DNA from: Mastigias papua
Taxonomy: Eukaryota; Cnidaria; Scyphozoa; Rhizostomeae; Mastigiidae
Length of the DNA: 64,000 nt
Reading direction: 5' to 3'
Assembly: GCA_964019165.1 (NCBI GenBank)
Contig: OZ025283.1
Location: 13,456,711-13,520,710 of the forward strand
Positions 11,101 through 26,030 of the stretch are shown here, piece by piece (within the stretch, counting starts at the first letter, position 1; every line of letters begins with the position of its first letter). Below the pieces are notes generated by a model, which was not told the origin of the DNA, made no database searches, and saw nothing but the letters and a program-made list of their open reading frames with translations. A program made the translations under genes and the position numbers.

Positions 11101-13944
11101 TGCCTCAGTTTCATCACTTTTCAATCTGCAATCAAAATCAATCAATTTTAATTTTGGTCATTTTTCGGCAAAATACCAAGGTTATAGCCTTACTTTTTGG
11201 CCAAATATGCCTCATTTTCATCACTTTTCAATCTGCAATCAAAATCAATCAATTTCAATTTTGGTCATTTTTCGGCAAAATACCAAGGTTATAGCCTTAC
11301 TTTTTGGCCACCAATGCCTCATTTTGATCACTTTTCAATCTGCAATCAAAATCAATCATTTTAATTTTGGTCATTTTTCGGCATAATACCAAGGTATAGC
11401 CTTACTTTTTGGCCAAAAATGCCTCATTTTCATCACTTTTCAATCTGCAATCAAAATCAATCAATTTCAATTTTGGTCATTTTTCGGCAAAATACCAAGG
11501 TTATAGCCTTACTTTTTGGCCAAAAATGCCTCATTTTCATCACTTTTCAATCTGCAATCAAAATCAATCAATTTCAATTTTGGTCATTTTTCGGCAAAAT
11601 ACCAAGGTTATAGCCTTACTTTTTGGCCAAAAATGCCTCATTTTCATCACTTTTCAATCTGCAATCAAAATCAATCAATTTCAATTTTGGTCATTTCTCG
11701 GCAAAATACCAAGGTTATAGCCTTACTTTTTGGCCAAATATGCCTCAGTTTCATCACTTTTCAATCTGCAATCAAAATCAATCAATTTTAATTTTGGTCA
11801 TTTTTCGGCAAAATACCAAGGTTATAGCCTTACTTTTTGGCCAAATATGCCTCATTTTCATCACTTTTCAATCTGCAATCAAAAATCAATCAATTTCAAT
11901 TTTGGTCATTTTTCGGCAAAATACCAAGGTTATAGCCTTACTTTTTGGGCCAACAATGCCTCATTTTGATCACTTTTCAATCTGCAATCAAAATCAATCA
12001 ATTTTAATTTTGGTCATTTTTCGGCATAATACAAGGTTATAGCCTTACTTTTTGGCCAAAATGCCTCATTTTCATCACTTTTCAATCTGCAATCAAAATC
12101 AATCAATTTCAATTTTGGTCATTTCTCGGCAAAATACCAAGGTTATAGCCTTACTTTTTGGCCAAATATGCCTCAGTTTCATCACTTTTCATCTGCAATC
12201 AAAATCAATCAATTTTAATTTTGGTCATTTTTCGGCAAAATACCAAGGTTATAGCCTTACTTTTTGGCCAAATATGCCTCATTTTCATCACTTTTCAATC
12301 TGCAATCAAAATCAATCAATTTCAATTTTGGTCATTTTCGGCAAATACCAAGGTTATAGCCTTACTTTTTGGCCAACAATGCCTCATTTTGATCACTTTT
12401 CAATCTGCAATCAAAATCAATCAATGTTAATTTTGGTCAGTTTTCGGCATAATACCAAGGTTATAGCCTTACTTTTTGGCCAAAATGCCTCATTTTCATC
12501 ACTTTTCAATCCGCAATCAAAATCAATCAATTTCAATTTTGGTCATTTTTCGCAAAACACCAAGGTTATAGCCTTACTTTTTGGCCAAAAATGCCTCATT
12601 TCATCACTTTTCAATCTGCAATCAAAATCAATCAATTTCAATTTTGGTCATTTTTCGGCAAAATATCAAGGTTATAGCCTTACTTTTTGGCCAAAATGCC
12701 TCATTTTCATCACTTTTCAATCTGCAATCAAAATCAATCAATTTCAATTTTGGTCATTTTTCGGCAAAATATCAAGGTTATAGCCTTACTTTTTGGCCAA
12801 AAATGCCTCATTTCATCACTTTTCAATCTGCAATCAAAATCAATCAATTTCAATTTTGGTCATTTGTCGGCAAAATACCAAGGTTATAGCCTTACTTTTG
12901 GCCAAAAATGCCTCATTTTCATCACTTTTCAATTTGCATCACAGTTAATAGATTTCAATTTTGGTCATTTTTCGGCAAAATACCAAGGTTATAGCCTTAC
13001 TTTTGGCCAACAATGCCTCATTTTCATCACTTTTCAATCTGCAATCAAAATCAATCAATTTCAATTTTGGTCATTTCTCGGCAAAATACCAAGGTTATAG
13101 CCTTACTTTTTGGCCAAATATGCCTCAGTTTCATCACTTTTCAATCTGCAATCAAAATCAATCAATTTTAATTTTGGTCATTTTTCGGCCAAAATACCAA
13201 GGTTATAGCCTTACTTTTTGGCCAAATATGCCTCATTTTCATCACTTTTCAATCTGCAATCAAAATCAATCAATTTCAATTTTGGTCATTTTTCGGCAAC
13301 ATACCAAGGTTATAGCCTGACTTTTTGGCCAACAATGCCTCATGTTGATCACTTTTCAATCTGCAATCAAAATCAATCAATTTCAATTTTGGTCATTTTT
13401 CGGCAACATACCAAGGTTTATAGCCTGACTTTTTGGCCAACAATGCCTCATGTTGATCACTTTTCAATCTGCAATCAAAATCAATCAATTTCAATTTTGG
13501 TCATTTGTCGGCAAAATACCAAGGTTATAGCCTGACTTTTTGGCCAAAAAGTCCTCATGTTGATCACTTTTCAATCTGCAATCAAAATCAATCAATTTTA
13601 ATTTTGGTCATTTTTCGGCATAATACCAAGGTTATAGCCTTACTTTTTGGCCAAAAATGCCTCATTTTCATCACTTTCAATCTGCAATCAAAATCAATCA
13701 TTTCAATTTGGTCATTTTTCGGCAAAATACCAAGGTTATAGCCTTACTTTTTGGCCAAAAATGCCTCATTTTCATCACTTTCAATCTGCAATCAAAATCA
13801 ATCAATTTCAATTTTGGTCATTTTTCGGCAAAATACCAAGGTTATAGCCTTACTTTTTGGCCAAAAATGCCTCATTTTCATCACTTTTCAATCTGCAATC
13901 AAAATCAATCAATTTCAATTTTACCAAGGTTATAGCCTTACTTT
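8118..13944 (+). repeat. 107-bp satellite, domain B, indel-rich segment
   Basis: These are the same monomer types as the following clean block, but with many one-base insertions or deletions that change monomer length. Examples are a lost T near 8126, 8750 and 10370, a lost A near 9327, an extra C near 9375, a lost C near 9400 and an extra G near 9688. Around 13921-13933 about 19 bases are missing between the CAATTTT and ACCAAGG portions. Private variants match the clean block in order. The AAGCTTATAG monomer near 10221 matches 15639. The CAATGTTAATTTTGGTCAG monomer near 12424 matches 17209. The copy has about six more monomers between these markers than the clean block. I suspect consensus error or a duplicated haplotype rather than biology. 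Confidence 0.9.
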
Positions 13945-16900
13945 TTGGCCAAATATGCCTCAGTTTCATCACTTTTCAATCTGCAATCAAAATCAATCAA
14001 TTTTAATTTTGGTCATTTTTCGGCAAAATACCAAGGTTATAGCCTTACTTTTTGGCCAAATATGCCTCATTTTCATCACTTTTCAATCTGCAATCAAAAT
14101 CAATCAATTTCAATTTTGGTCATTTTTCGGCAAAATACCAAGGTTATAGCCTTACTTTTTGGCCAACAATGCCTCATTTTGATCACTTTTCAATCTGCAA
14201 TCAAAATCAATCAATTTTAATTTTGGTCATTTTTCGGCATAATACCAAGGTTATAGCCTTACTTTTTGGCCAAAAATGCCTCATTTTCATCACTTTTCAA
14301 TCTGCAATCAAAATCAATCAATTTCAATTTTGGTCATTTCTCGGCAAAATACCAAGGTTATAGCCTTACTTTTTGGCCAAATATGCCTCAGTTTCATCAC
14401 TTTTCAATCTGCAATCAAAATCAATCAATTTTAATTTTGGTCATTTTTCGGCAAAATACCAAGGTTATAGCCTTACTTTTTGGCCAAATATGCCTCATTT
14501 TCATCACTTTTCAATCTGCAATCAAAATCAATCAATTTCAATTTTGGTCATTTTTCGGCAAAATACCAAGGTTATAGCCTTACTTTTTGGCCAACAATGC
14601 CTCATTTTGATCACTTTTCAATCTGCAATCAAAATCAATCAATTTTAATTTTGGTCATTTTTCGGCATAATACCAAGGTTATAGCCTTACTTTTTGGCCA
14701 AAAATGCCTCATTTTCATCACTTTTCAATCCGCAATCAAAATCAATCAATTTCAATTTTTGTCATTTTTCGGCAAAACACCAAGGTTATAGCCTTACTTT
14801 TTGGCCAAAAATGCCTCATTTTCATCACTTTTCAATCTGCAATCAAAATCAATCAATTTCAATTTTGGTCATTTTTCGGCAAAATATCAAGGTTATAGCC
14901 TTACTTTTTGGCCAAAAATGCCTCATTTTCATCACTTTTCAATCTGCAATCAAAATCAATCAATTTCAATTTTGGTCATTTTTCGGCAAAATATCAAGGT
15001 TATAGCCTTACTTTTTGGCCAAAAATGCCTCATTTTCATCACTTTTCAATCTGCAATCAAAATCAATCAATTTCAATTTTGGTCATTTGTCGGCAAAATA
15101 CCAAGGTTATAGCCTTACTTTTTGGCCAAAAATGCCTCATTTTCATCACTTTTCAATTTGCAATCACAGTTAATAGATTTCAATTTTGGTCATTTTTCGG
15201 CAAAATACCAAGGTTATAGCCTTACTTTTTGGCCAAAAATGCCTCATTTTCATCACTTTTCAATCTGCAATCAAAATCAATCAATTTCAATTTTGGTGAT
15301 TTCTCGGCAAAATACCAAGGTTATAGCCTTACTTTTTGGCCAAATATGCCTCAGTTTCATCACTTTTCAATCTGCAATCAAAATCAATCAATTTTAATTT
15401 TGGTCATTTTTCGGCAAAATACCAAGGTTATAGCCTTACTTTTTGGCCAAATATGCCTCATTTTCATCACTTTTCAATCTGCAATCAAAATCAATCAATT
15501 TCAATTTTGGTCATTTTTCGGCAACATACCAAGGTTATAGCCTGACTTTTTGGCCAACAATGCCTCATGTTGATCACTTTTCAATCTGCAATCAAAATCA
15601 ATCAATTTCAATTTTGGTCATTTTTCGGCAAAATACCAAGCTTATAGCCTTACTTTTTGGCCAAAAATGCCTCATTTTCATCACTTTTCAATCTGCAATC
15701 AAAATCAATCAATTTCAATTTTGGTCATTTTTCGGCAAAATACCAAGGTTATAGCCTTACTTTTTGGCCAAAAATGCCTCATTTTCATCACTTTTCAATC
15801 TGCAATCAAAATCAATCAATTTCAATTTTGGTCATTTCTCGGCAAAATACCAAGGTTATAGCCTTACTTTTTGGCCAAATATGCCTCAGTTTCATCACTT
15901 TTCAATCTGCAATCAAAATCAATCAATTTTAATTTTGGTCATTTTTCGGCAAAATACCAAGGTTATAGCCTTACTTTTTGGCCAAATATGCCTCATTTTC
16001 ATCACTTTTCAATCTGCAATCAAAATCAATCAATTTCAATTTTGGTCATTTTTCGGCAAAATACCAAGGTTATAGCCTTACTTTTTGGCCAACAATGCCT
16101 CATTTTGATCACTTTTCAATCTGCAATCAAAATCAATCAATTTTAATTTTGGTCATTTTTCGGCATAATACCAAGGTTATAGCCTTACTTTTTGGCCAAA
16201 AATGCCTCATTTTCATCACTTTTCAATCTGCAATCAAAATCAATCAATTTCAATTTTGGTCATTTTTCGGCAAAATACCAAGGTTATAGCCTTACTTTTT
16301 GGCCAAAAATGCCTCATTTTCATCACTTTTCAATCTGCAATCAAAATCAATCAATTTCAATTTTGGTCATTTTTCGGCAAAATACCAAGGTTATAGCCTT
16401 ACTTTTTGGCCAAAAATGCCTCATTTTCATCACTTTTCAATCTGCAATCAAAATCAATCAATTTCAATTTTGGTCATTTCTCGGCAAAATACCAAGGTTA
16501 TAGCCTTACTTTTTGGCCAAATATGCCTCAGTTTCATCACTTTTCAATCTGCAATCAAAATCAATCAATTTTAATTTTGGTCATTTTTCGGCAAAATACC
16601 AAGGTTATAGCCTTACTTTTTGGCCAAATATGCCTCATTTTCATCACTTTTCAATCTGCAATCAAAATCAATCAATTTCAATTTTGGTCATTTTTCGGCA
16701 AAATACCAAGGTTATAGCCTTACTTTTTGGCCAACAATGCCTCATTTTGATCACTTTTCAATCTGCAATCAAAATCAATCAATTTTAATTTTGGTCATTT
16801 TTCGGCATAATACCAAGGTTATAGCCTTACTTTTTGGCCAAAAATGCCTCATTTTCATCACTTTTCAATCTGCAATCAAAATCAATCAATTTCAATTTTG

Positions 16901-19900
16901 GTCATTTCTCGGCAAAATACCAAGGTTATAGCCTTACTTTTTGGCAAATATGGCTCAGTTTCATCACTTTTCAATCTGCAATCAAAATCAATCAATTTAA
17001 TTTTGGTCATTTTTCGGCAAAATACCAAGGTTATAGCCTTACTTTTTGGCCAAATATGCCTCATTTTCATCACTTTTCAATCTGCAATCAAAATCAATCA
17101 ATTTTCAATTTTGGTCATTTTTCGGCAAAATACCAAGGTTATAGCCTTACTTTTTGGCCAACAATGCCTCATTTTGATCACTTTTCAATCTGCAATCAAA
17201 ATCAATCAATGTTAATTTTGGTCAGTTTTCGGCATAATACCAAGGTTATAGCCTTACTTTTTGGCCAAAAATGCCTCATTTTCATCACTTTTCAATCCGC
17301 AATCAAAATCAATCAATTTCAATTTTGGTCATTTTTCGGCAAAACACCAAGGTTATAGCCTTACTTTTTGGCCAAAAATGCCTCATTTTCATCACTTTTC
17401 AATCTGCAATCAAAATCAATCAATTTCAATTTTGGTCATTTTTCGGCAAAATATCAAGGTTATAGCCTTACTTTTTGGCCAAAAATGCCTCATTTTCATC
17501 ACTTTTCAATCTGCAATCAAAATCAATCAATTTCAATTTTGGTCATTTTTCGGCAAAATATCAAGGTTATAGCCTTACTTTTTGGCCAAAAATGCCTCAT
17601 TTTCATCACTTTTCAATCTGCAATCAAAATCAATCAATTTCAATTTTGGTCATTTGTCGGCAAAATACCAAGGTTATAGCCTTACTTTTTGGCCAAAAAT
17701 GCCTCATTTTCATCACTTTTCAATTTGCAATCACAGTTAATAGATTTCAATTTTGGTCATTTTTCGGCAAAATACCAAGGTTATAGCCTTACTTTTTGGC
17801 CAAAAATGCCTCATTTTCATCACTTTTCAATCTGCAATCAAAATCAATCAATTTCAATTTTGGTCATTTCTCGGCAAAATACCAAGGTTATAGCCTTACT
17901 TTTTGGCCAAATATGCCTCAGTTTCATCACTTTTCAATCTGCAATCAAAATCAATCAATTTTAATTTTGGTCATTTTTCGGCAAAATACCAAGGTTATAG
18001 CCTTACTTTTTGGCCAAATATGCCTCATTTTCATCACTTTTCAATCTGCAATCAAAATCAATCAATTTCAATTTTGGTCATTTTTCGGCAACATACCAAG
18101 GTTATAGCCTGACTTTTTGGCCAACAATGCCTCATGTTGATCACTTTTCAATCTGCAATCAAAATCAATCAATTTCAATTTTGGTCATTTTTCGGCAACA
18201 TACCAAGGTTATAGCCTGACTTTTTGGCCAACAATGCCTCATGTTGATCACTTTTCAATCTGCAATCAAAATCAATCAATTTCAATTTTGGTCATTTGTC
18301 GGCAAAATACCAAGGTTATAGCCTGACTTTTTGGCCAAAAAGTCCTCATTTTGATCACTTTTCAATCTGCAATCAAAATCAATCAATTTTAATTTTGGTC
18401 ATTTTTCGGCATAATACCAAGGTTATAGCCTTACTTTTTGGCCAAAAATGCCTCATTTTCATCACTTTTCAATCTGCAATCAAAATCAATCAATTTCAAT
18501 TTTGGTCATTTTTCGGCAAAATACCAAGGTTATAGCCTTACTTTTTGGCCAAAAATGCCTCATTTTCATCACTTTTCAATCTGCAATCAAAATCAATCAA
18601 TTTCAATTTTGGTCATTTTTCGGCAAAATACCAAGGTTATAGCCTTACTTTTCGGCCAAAAATGCCTCATTTTCATCACTTTTCAATCTGCAATCAAAAT
18701 CAATCAATTTCAATTTTGGTCATTTCTCGGCAAAATACCAAGGTTATAGCCTTACTTTTTGGCCAAATATGCCTCAGTTTCATCACTTTTCAATCTGCAC
18801 TCAAAATCAATCAATTTTAATTTTGGTCATTTTTCGGCAAAATACCAAGGTTATAGCCTTACTTTTTGGCCAAATATGCCTCATTTTCATCACTTTTCAA
18901 TCTGCAATCAAAATCAATCAATTTCAATTTTGGTCATTTTTCGGCAAAATACCAAGGTTATAGCCTTACTTTTTGGCCAACAATGCCTCATTTTGATCAC
19001 TTTTCAATCTGCAATCAAAATCAATCAATTTTAATTTTGGTCATTTTTCGGCATAATACCAAGGTTATAGCCTTACTTTTTGGCCAAAAATGCCTCATTT
19101 TCATCACTTTTCAATCTGCAATCAAAATCAATCAATTTCAATTTTGGTCATTTCTCGGCAAAATACCAAGGTTATAGCCTTACTTTTTGGCCAAATATGC
19201 CTCAGTTTCATCACTTTTCAATCTGCAATCAAAATCAATCAATTTTAATTTTGGTCATTTTTCGGCAAAATACCAAGGTTATAGCCTTACTTTTTGGCCA
19301 AATATGCCTCATTTTCATCACTTTTCAATCTGCAATCAAAATCAATCAATTTCAATTTTGGTCATTTTTCGGCAAAATACCAAGGTTATAGCCTTACTTT
19401 TTGGCCAACAATGCCTCATTTTGATCACTTTTCAATCTGCAATCAAAATCAATCAATTTTAATTTTGGTCATTTTTCGGCATAATACCAAGGTTATAGCC
19501 TTACTTTTTGGCCAAAAATGCCTCATTTTCATCACTTTTCAATCCGCAATCAAAATCAATCAATTTCAATTTTTGTCATTTTTCGGCAAAACACCAAGGT
19601 TATAGCCTTACTTTTTGGCCAAAAATGCCTCATTTTCATCACTTTTCAATCTGCAATCAAAATCAATCAATTTCAATTTTGGTCATTTTTCGGCAAAATA
19701 TCAAGGTTATAGCCTTACTTTTTGGCCAAAAATGCCTCATTTTCATCACTTTTCAATCTGCAATCAAAATCAATCAATTTCAATTTTGGTCATTTTTCGG
19801 CAAAATATCAAGGTTATAGCCTTACTTTTTGGCCAAAAATGCCTCATTTTCATCACTTTTCAATCTGCAATCAAAATCAATCAATTTCAATTTTGGTCAT

Positions 19901-20542
19901 TTGTCGGCAAAATACCAAGGTTATAGCCTTACTTTTTGGCCAAAAATGCCTCATTTTCATCACTTTTCAATTTGCAATCACAGTTAATAGATTTCAATTT
20001 TGGTCATTTTTCGGCAAAATACCAAGGTTATAGCCTTACTTTTTGGCCAAAAATGCCTCATTTTCATCACTTTTCAATCTGCAATCAAAATCAATCAATT
20101 TCAATTTTGGTCATTTCTCGGCAAAATACCAAGGTTATAGCCTTACTTTTTGGCCAAATATGCCTCAGTTTCATCACTTTTCAATCTGCAATCAAAATCA
20201 ATCAATTTTAATTTTGGTCATTTTTCGGCAAAATACCAAGGTTATAGCCTTACTTTTTGGCCAAATATGCCTCATTTTCATCACTTTTCAATCTGCAATC
20301 AAAATCAATCAATTTCAATTTTGGTCATTTTTCGGCAACATACCAAGGTTATAGCCTGACTTTTTGGCCAACAATGCCTCATGTTGATCACTTTTCAATC
20401 TGCAATCAAAATCAATCAATTTCAATTTTGGTCATTTTTCGGCAACATACCAAGGTTATAGCCTGACTTTTTGGCCAACAATGCCTCATGTTGATCACTT
20501 TTCAATCTGCAATCAAAATCAATCAATTTCAATTTTGGTCAT
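13945..20542 (+). repeat. 107-bp satellite, domain B (21- to 24-monomer higher-order repeat)
   Basis: Almost every monomer here is exactly 107 bp. A marker run starting with the TCCGCAATC monomer at about 14694 repeats at 17261 (2567 bp, 24 monomers) and 19508 (2247 bp, 21 monomers). Within these units, smaller blocks recur: a 4-monomer block (13945 to 14373 and 18759 to 19187, 428 bp) and a 6-monomer block (16192 to 16834, 642 bp). Each cycles through AATATGCCTCAG, AATATGCCTCAT, ACAATGCCTCATTTTGATC and AAAATGCC monomers. The nested periods fit repeated unequal exchange. Confidence 0.95.
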
Positions 20543-23500
20543 TTGTCGGCAAAATACCAAGGTTATAGCCTGACTTTTTGGCCAAAAAGTCCTCATGTTC
20601 ATCACTTTTCAATCTGCAATCAAAATCAATCAATTTCAATTTTGGTCATTTTGCGGCAAAATACCAAGGTTATAGCCTTACTTTTTGGCCAAAAATTCCT
20701 CATTTTCATCACTTTTCAATCTGCAATCAAAATCAATCAATTTCAATTTTGGTCATTTTTCGGCAAAATACCAAGGTTATAGCCTTACTTTTTGGCCAAA
20801 AATGCCTCATTTCCATCACTTTTCAATCTGCAATCAAAATCAATCAATTTCAATTTTGGTCATTTGTCGGCAAAATACCAATGTTATAGCCTTACTTTTT
20901 GGCCAAAAATGCCTCATTTTCATCACTTTTCAATCTGCAATCAAAATCAATCAATTTCAATTTTGGTCATTTTTCGGCAAAATACCAAGGTTATAGCCTT
21001 ACTTTTTGGCCAAAAATGCCTCATTTTCATCACTTTTCAATCTGCAATCAAAATCAATCAATTTCAATTTTGGTCATTTTTCGGCAAAATACCAAGGTTA
21101 TAGCCTTACTTTTTGGCCAAAAATGCCTCATTTTCATCACTTTTCAATCTGCAATCACAGTTAATAGATTTCAATTGTGGTCATTTGTCGGCAAAATACC
21201 AAGGTTATAGCCTTACTTCTTGGCCAAACATGCCTCATTTTCATCACTTTTCAATCTGCAATCAAAATCAATCAATGTCAAGTTTGGTCATTTTTCGGCA
21301 AAATACCAAGGTTATAGCCTGACTTTTTGGCCAAAAATTCCTCATTTTCATCACTTTTCAATCTGCAATCAAAATCAATCAATTTCAATTTTGGTCATTT
21401 TTCGGCAAAATACCAAGGTTATAGCCTTACTTTTTGGCCAAAATTTCCTCATTTTCATCACTTTTCAATCTGCAATCAAAATCAATCAATTTTAATTTTG
21501 GTCATTTTTCGGCAAAATACCAAGGTTATAGCCTTACTTTTTGGCCAAATATGCCTCATTTTCATCACTTTTCAATCTGCAATCAAAATCAATCAATTTC
21601 AATTTTGGTCATTTTTCGGCAACATACCAAGGTTATAGCCTGACTTTTTGGCCAACAATGCCTCATGTTGATCACTTTTCAATCTGCAATCAAAATCAAT
21701 CAATTTCAATTTTGGTCATTTTTCGGCAACATACCAAGGTTATAGCCTGACTTTTTGGCCAACAATGCCTCATGTTGATCACTTTTCAATCTGCAATCAA
21801 AATCAATCAATTTCAATTTTGGTCATTTGTCGGCAAAATACCAAGGTTATAGCCTGACTTTTTGGCCAAAAAGTCCTCATGTTCATCACTTTTCAATCTG
21901 CAATCAAAATCAATCAATTTCAATTTTGGTCATTTTGCGGCAAAATACCAAGGTTATAGCCTTACTTTTTGGCCAAAAATTCCTCATTTTCATCACTTTT
22001 CAATCTGCAATCAAAATCAATCAATTTCAATTTTGGTCATTTTTCGGCAAAATACCAAGGTTATAGCCTTACTTTTTGGCCAAAAATGCCTCATTTCCAT
22101 CACTTTTCAATCTGCAATCAAAATCAATCAATTTCAATTTTGGTCATTTGTCGGCAAAATACCAATGTTATAGCCTTACTTTTTGGCCAAAAATGCCTCA
22201 TTTTCATCACTTTTCAATCTGCAATCAAAATCAATCAATTTCAATTTTGGTCATTTTTCGGCAAAATACCAAGGTTATAGCCTTACTTTTTGGCCAAAAA
22301 TGCCTCATTTTCATCACTTTTCAATCTGCAATCACAGTTAATAGATTTCAATTGTGGTCATTTGTCGGCAAAATACCAAGGTTATAGCCTTACTTCTTGG
22401 CCAAACATGCCTCATTTTCATCACTTTTCAATCTGCAATCAAAATCAATCAATGTCAAGTTTGGTCATTTTTCGGCAAAATACCAAGGTTATAGCCTGAC
22501 TTTTTGGCCAAAAATTCCTCATTTTCATCACTTTTCAATCTGCAATCAAAATCAATCAATTTCAATTTTGGTCATTTTTCGGCAAAATACCAAGGTTATA
22601 GCCTTACTTTTTGGCCAAAATTTCCTCATTTTCATCACTTTTCAATCTGCAATCAAAATCAATCAATTTTAATTTTGGTCATTTTTCGGCAAAATACCAA
22701 GGTTATAGCCTTACTTTTTGGCCAAATATGCCTCATTTTCATCACTTTTCAATCTGCAATCACAGTTAATAGATTTCAATTGTGGTCATTTGTCGGCAAA
22801 ATACCAAGGTTATAGCCTTACTTCTTGGCCAAACATGCCTCATTTTCATCACTTTTCAATCTGCAATCAAAATCAATCAATGTCAAGTTTGGTCATTTTT
22901 CGGCAAAATACCAAGGTTATAGCCTGACTTTTTGGCCAAAAATTCCTCATTTTCATCACTTTTCAATCTGCAATCAAAATCAATCAATTTCAATTTTGGT
23001 CATTTTTCGGCAAAATACCAAGGTTATAGCCTTACTTTTTGGCCAAAATTTCCTCATTTTCATCACTTTTCAATCTGCAATCAAAATCAATCAATTTTAA
23101 TTTTGGTCATTTTTCGGCAAAATACCAAGGTTATAGCCTTACTTTTTGGCCAAATATGCCTCATTTTCATCACTTTTCAATCTGCAATCAAAATCAATCA
23201 ATTTCAATTTTGGTCATTTTTCGGCAACATACCAAGGTTATAGCCTGACTTTTTGGCCAACAATGCCTCATGTTGATCACTTTTCAATCTGCAATCAAAA
23301 TCAATCAATTTCAATTTTGGTCATTTTTCGGCAACATACCAAGGTTATAGCCTGACTTTTTGGCCAACAATGCCTCATGTTGATCACTTTTCAATCTGCA
23401 ATGAAAATCAATCAATTTCAATTTTGGTCATTTGTCGGCAAAATACCAAGGTTATAGCCTGACTTTTTGGCCAAAAAGTCCTCATGTTCATCACTTTTCA

Positions 23501-26030
23501 ATCTGCAATCAAAATCAATCAATGTCAATTTTGGTCATTTTGCGGCAAAATACCAAGGTTATAGCCTTACTTTTTGGCCAAAAATGCCTCATTTTCATCA
23601 CTTTTCAATCTGCAATCACAGTTAATAGATTTCAATTGTGGTCATTTGTCGGCAAAATACCAAGGTTATAGCCTTACTTCTTGGCCAAACATGCCTCATT
23701 TTCATCACTTTTCAATCTGCAATCAAAATCAATCAATGTCAAGTTTGGTCATTTTTCGGCAAAATACCAAGGTTATAGCCTGACTTTTTGGCCAAAAATT
23801 CCTCATTTTCATCACTTTTCAATCTGCAATCAAAATCAATCAATTTCAATTTTGGTCATTTTTCGGCAAAATACCAAGGTTATAGCCTTACTTTTTGGCC
23901 AAAATTTCCTCATTTTCATCACTTTTCAATCTGCAATCAAAATCAATCAATTTTAATTTTGGTCATTTTTCGGCAAAATACCAAGGTTATAGCCTTACTT
24001 TTTGGCCAAATATGCCTCATTTTCATCACTTTTCAATCTGCAATCACAGTTAATAGATTTCAATTGTGGTCATTTGTCGGCAAAATACCAAGGTTATAGC
24101 CTTACTTCTTGGCCAAACATGCCTCATTTTCATCACTTTTCAATCTGCAATCAAAATCAATCAATGTCAAGTTTGGTCATTTTTCGGCAAAATACCAAGG
24201 TTATAGCCTGACTTTTTGGCCAAAAATTCCTCATTTTCATCACTTTTCAATCTGCAATCAAAATCAATCAATTTCAATTTTGGTCATTTTTCGGCAAAAT
24301 ACCAAGGTTATAGCCTTACTTTTTGGCCAAAATTTCCTCATTTTCATCACTTTTCAATCTGCAATCAAAATCAATCAATTTTAATTTTGGTCATTTTTCG
24401 GCAAAATACCAAGGTTATAGCCTTACTTTTTGGCCAAATATGCCTCATTTTCATCACTTTTCAATCTGCAATCAAAATCAATCAATTTCAATTTTGGTCA
24501 TTTTTCGGCAACATACCAAGGTTATAGCCTGACTTTTTGGCCAACAATGCCTCATGTTGATCACTTTTCAATCTGCAATCAAAATCAATCAATTTCAATT
24601 TTGGTCATTTTTCGGCAACATACCAAGGTTATAGCCTGACTTTTTGGCCAACAATGCCTCATGTTGATCACTTTTCAATCTGCAATGAAAATCAATCAAT
24701 TTCAATTTTGGTCATTTGTCGGCAAAATACCAAGGTTATAGCCTGACTTTTTGGCCAAAAAGTCCTCATGTTCATCACTTTTCAATCTGCAATCAAAATC
24801 AATCAATGTCAATTTTGGTCATTTTGCGGCAAAATACCAAGGTTATAGCCTTACTTTTTGGCCAAAAATTCCTCATTTTCATCACTTTTCAATCTGCAAT
24901 CAAAATCAATCAATTTCAATTTTGGTCATTTTTCGGCAAAATACCAAGGTTATAGCCTTACTTTTTGGCCAAAAATGCCTCATTTCCATCACTTTTCAAT
25001 CTGCAATCAAAATCAATCAATTTCAATTTTGGTCATTTGTCGGCAAAATACCAATGTTATAGCCTTACTTTTTGGCCAAAAATGCCTCATTTTCATCACT
25101 TTTCAATCTGCAATCAAAATCAATCAATTTCAATTTTGGTCATTTTTCGGCAAAATACCAAGGTTATAGCCTTACTTTTTGGCCAAAAATGCCTCATTTT
25201 CATCACTTTTCAATCTGCAATCAAAATCAATCAATTTCAATTTTGGTCATTTTTCGGCAAAATACCAAGGTTATAGCCTTACTTTTTGGCCAAAAATGCC
25301 TCATTTTCATCACTTTTCAATCTGCAATCACAGTTAATAGATTTCAATTGTGGTCATTTGTCGGCAAAATACCAAGGTTATAGCCTTACTTCTTGGCCAA
25401 ACATGCCTCATTTTCATCACTTTTCAATCTGCAATCAAAATCAATCAATGTCAAGTTTGGTCATTTTTCGGCAAAATACCAAGGTTATTGCCTGACTTTT
25501 TGGCCAAAAATTCCTCATTTTCATCACTTTTCACTCTGCAATCAAAATCAATCAATTTCAATTTTGGTCATTTTTCGGCAAAATACCAAGGTTATAGCCT
25601 TACTTTTTGGCCAAAATTTCCTCATTTTCATCACTTTTCAATCTGCAATCAAAATCAATCAATTTCAATTTTGGTCATTTTTCGGCAAAATACCAAGGTT
25701 ATAGCCTTACTTTTTGGCCAAAAATGCCTCATTTCCATCACTTTTCAATCTGCAATCAAAATCAATCAATTTCAATTTTGGTCATTTGTCGGCAAAATAC
25801 CAATGTTATAGCCTTACTTTTTGGCCAAAAATGCCTCATTTTCATCACTTTTCAATCTGCAATCAAAATCAATCAATTTCAATTTTGGTCATTTTTCGGC
25901 AAAATACCAAGGTTATAGCCTTACTTTTTGGCCAAACATGCCTCGTGTTCATCACATTTCAATCTGCAATCAAAATCAATCAATTTCAATTTTGGTCATT
26001 TTTCGGCAAAATACCAAGGTTATAGCCTTT
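20543..26030 (+). repeat. 107-bp satellite, domain C (12- and 15-monomer higher-order repeat)
   Basis: The marker monomer with AAAAAGTCCTCATG recurs near 20580, 21864, 23469 and 24753, giving spacings of 1284, 1605 and 1284 bp (12, 15 and 12 monomers). Other diagnostic monomers carry ATTTCCATCAC plus ACCAATGTTATAG, the CACAGTTAATAGATTTC block, CTTCTTGGCC with AAACATGCC, and AATGTCAAGTTTGG. The order of these variants is conserved between copies, with gain or loss of whole monomers. The same domain type reappears after the insertion at 37971. Confidence 0.94.
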
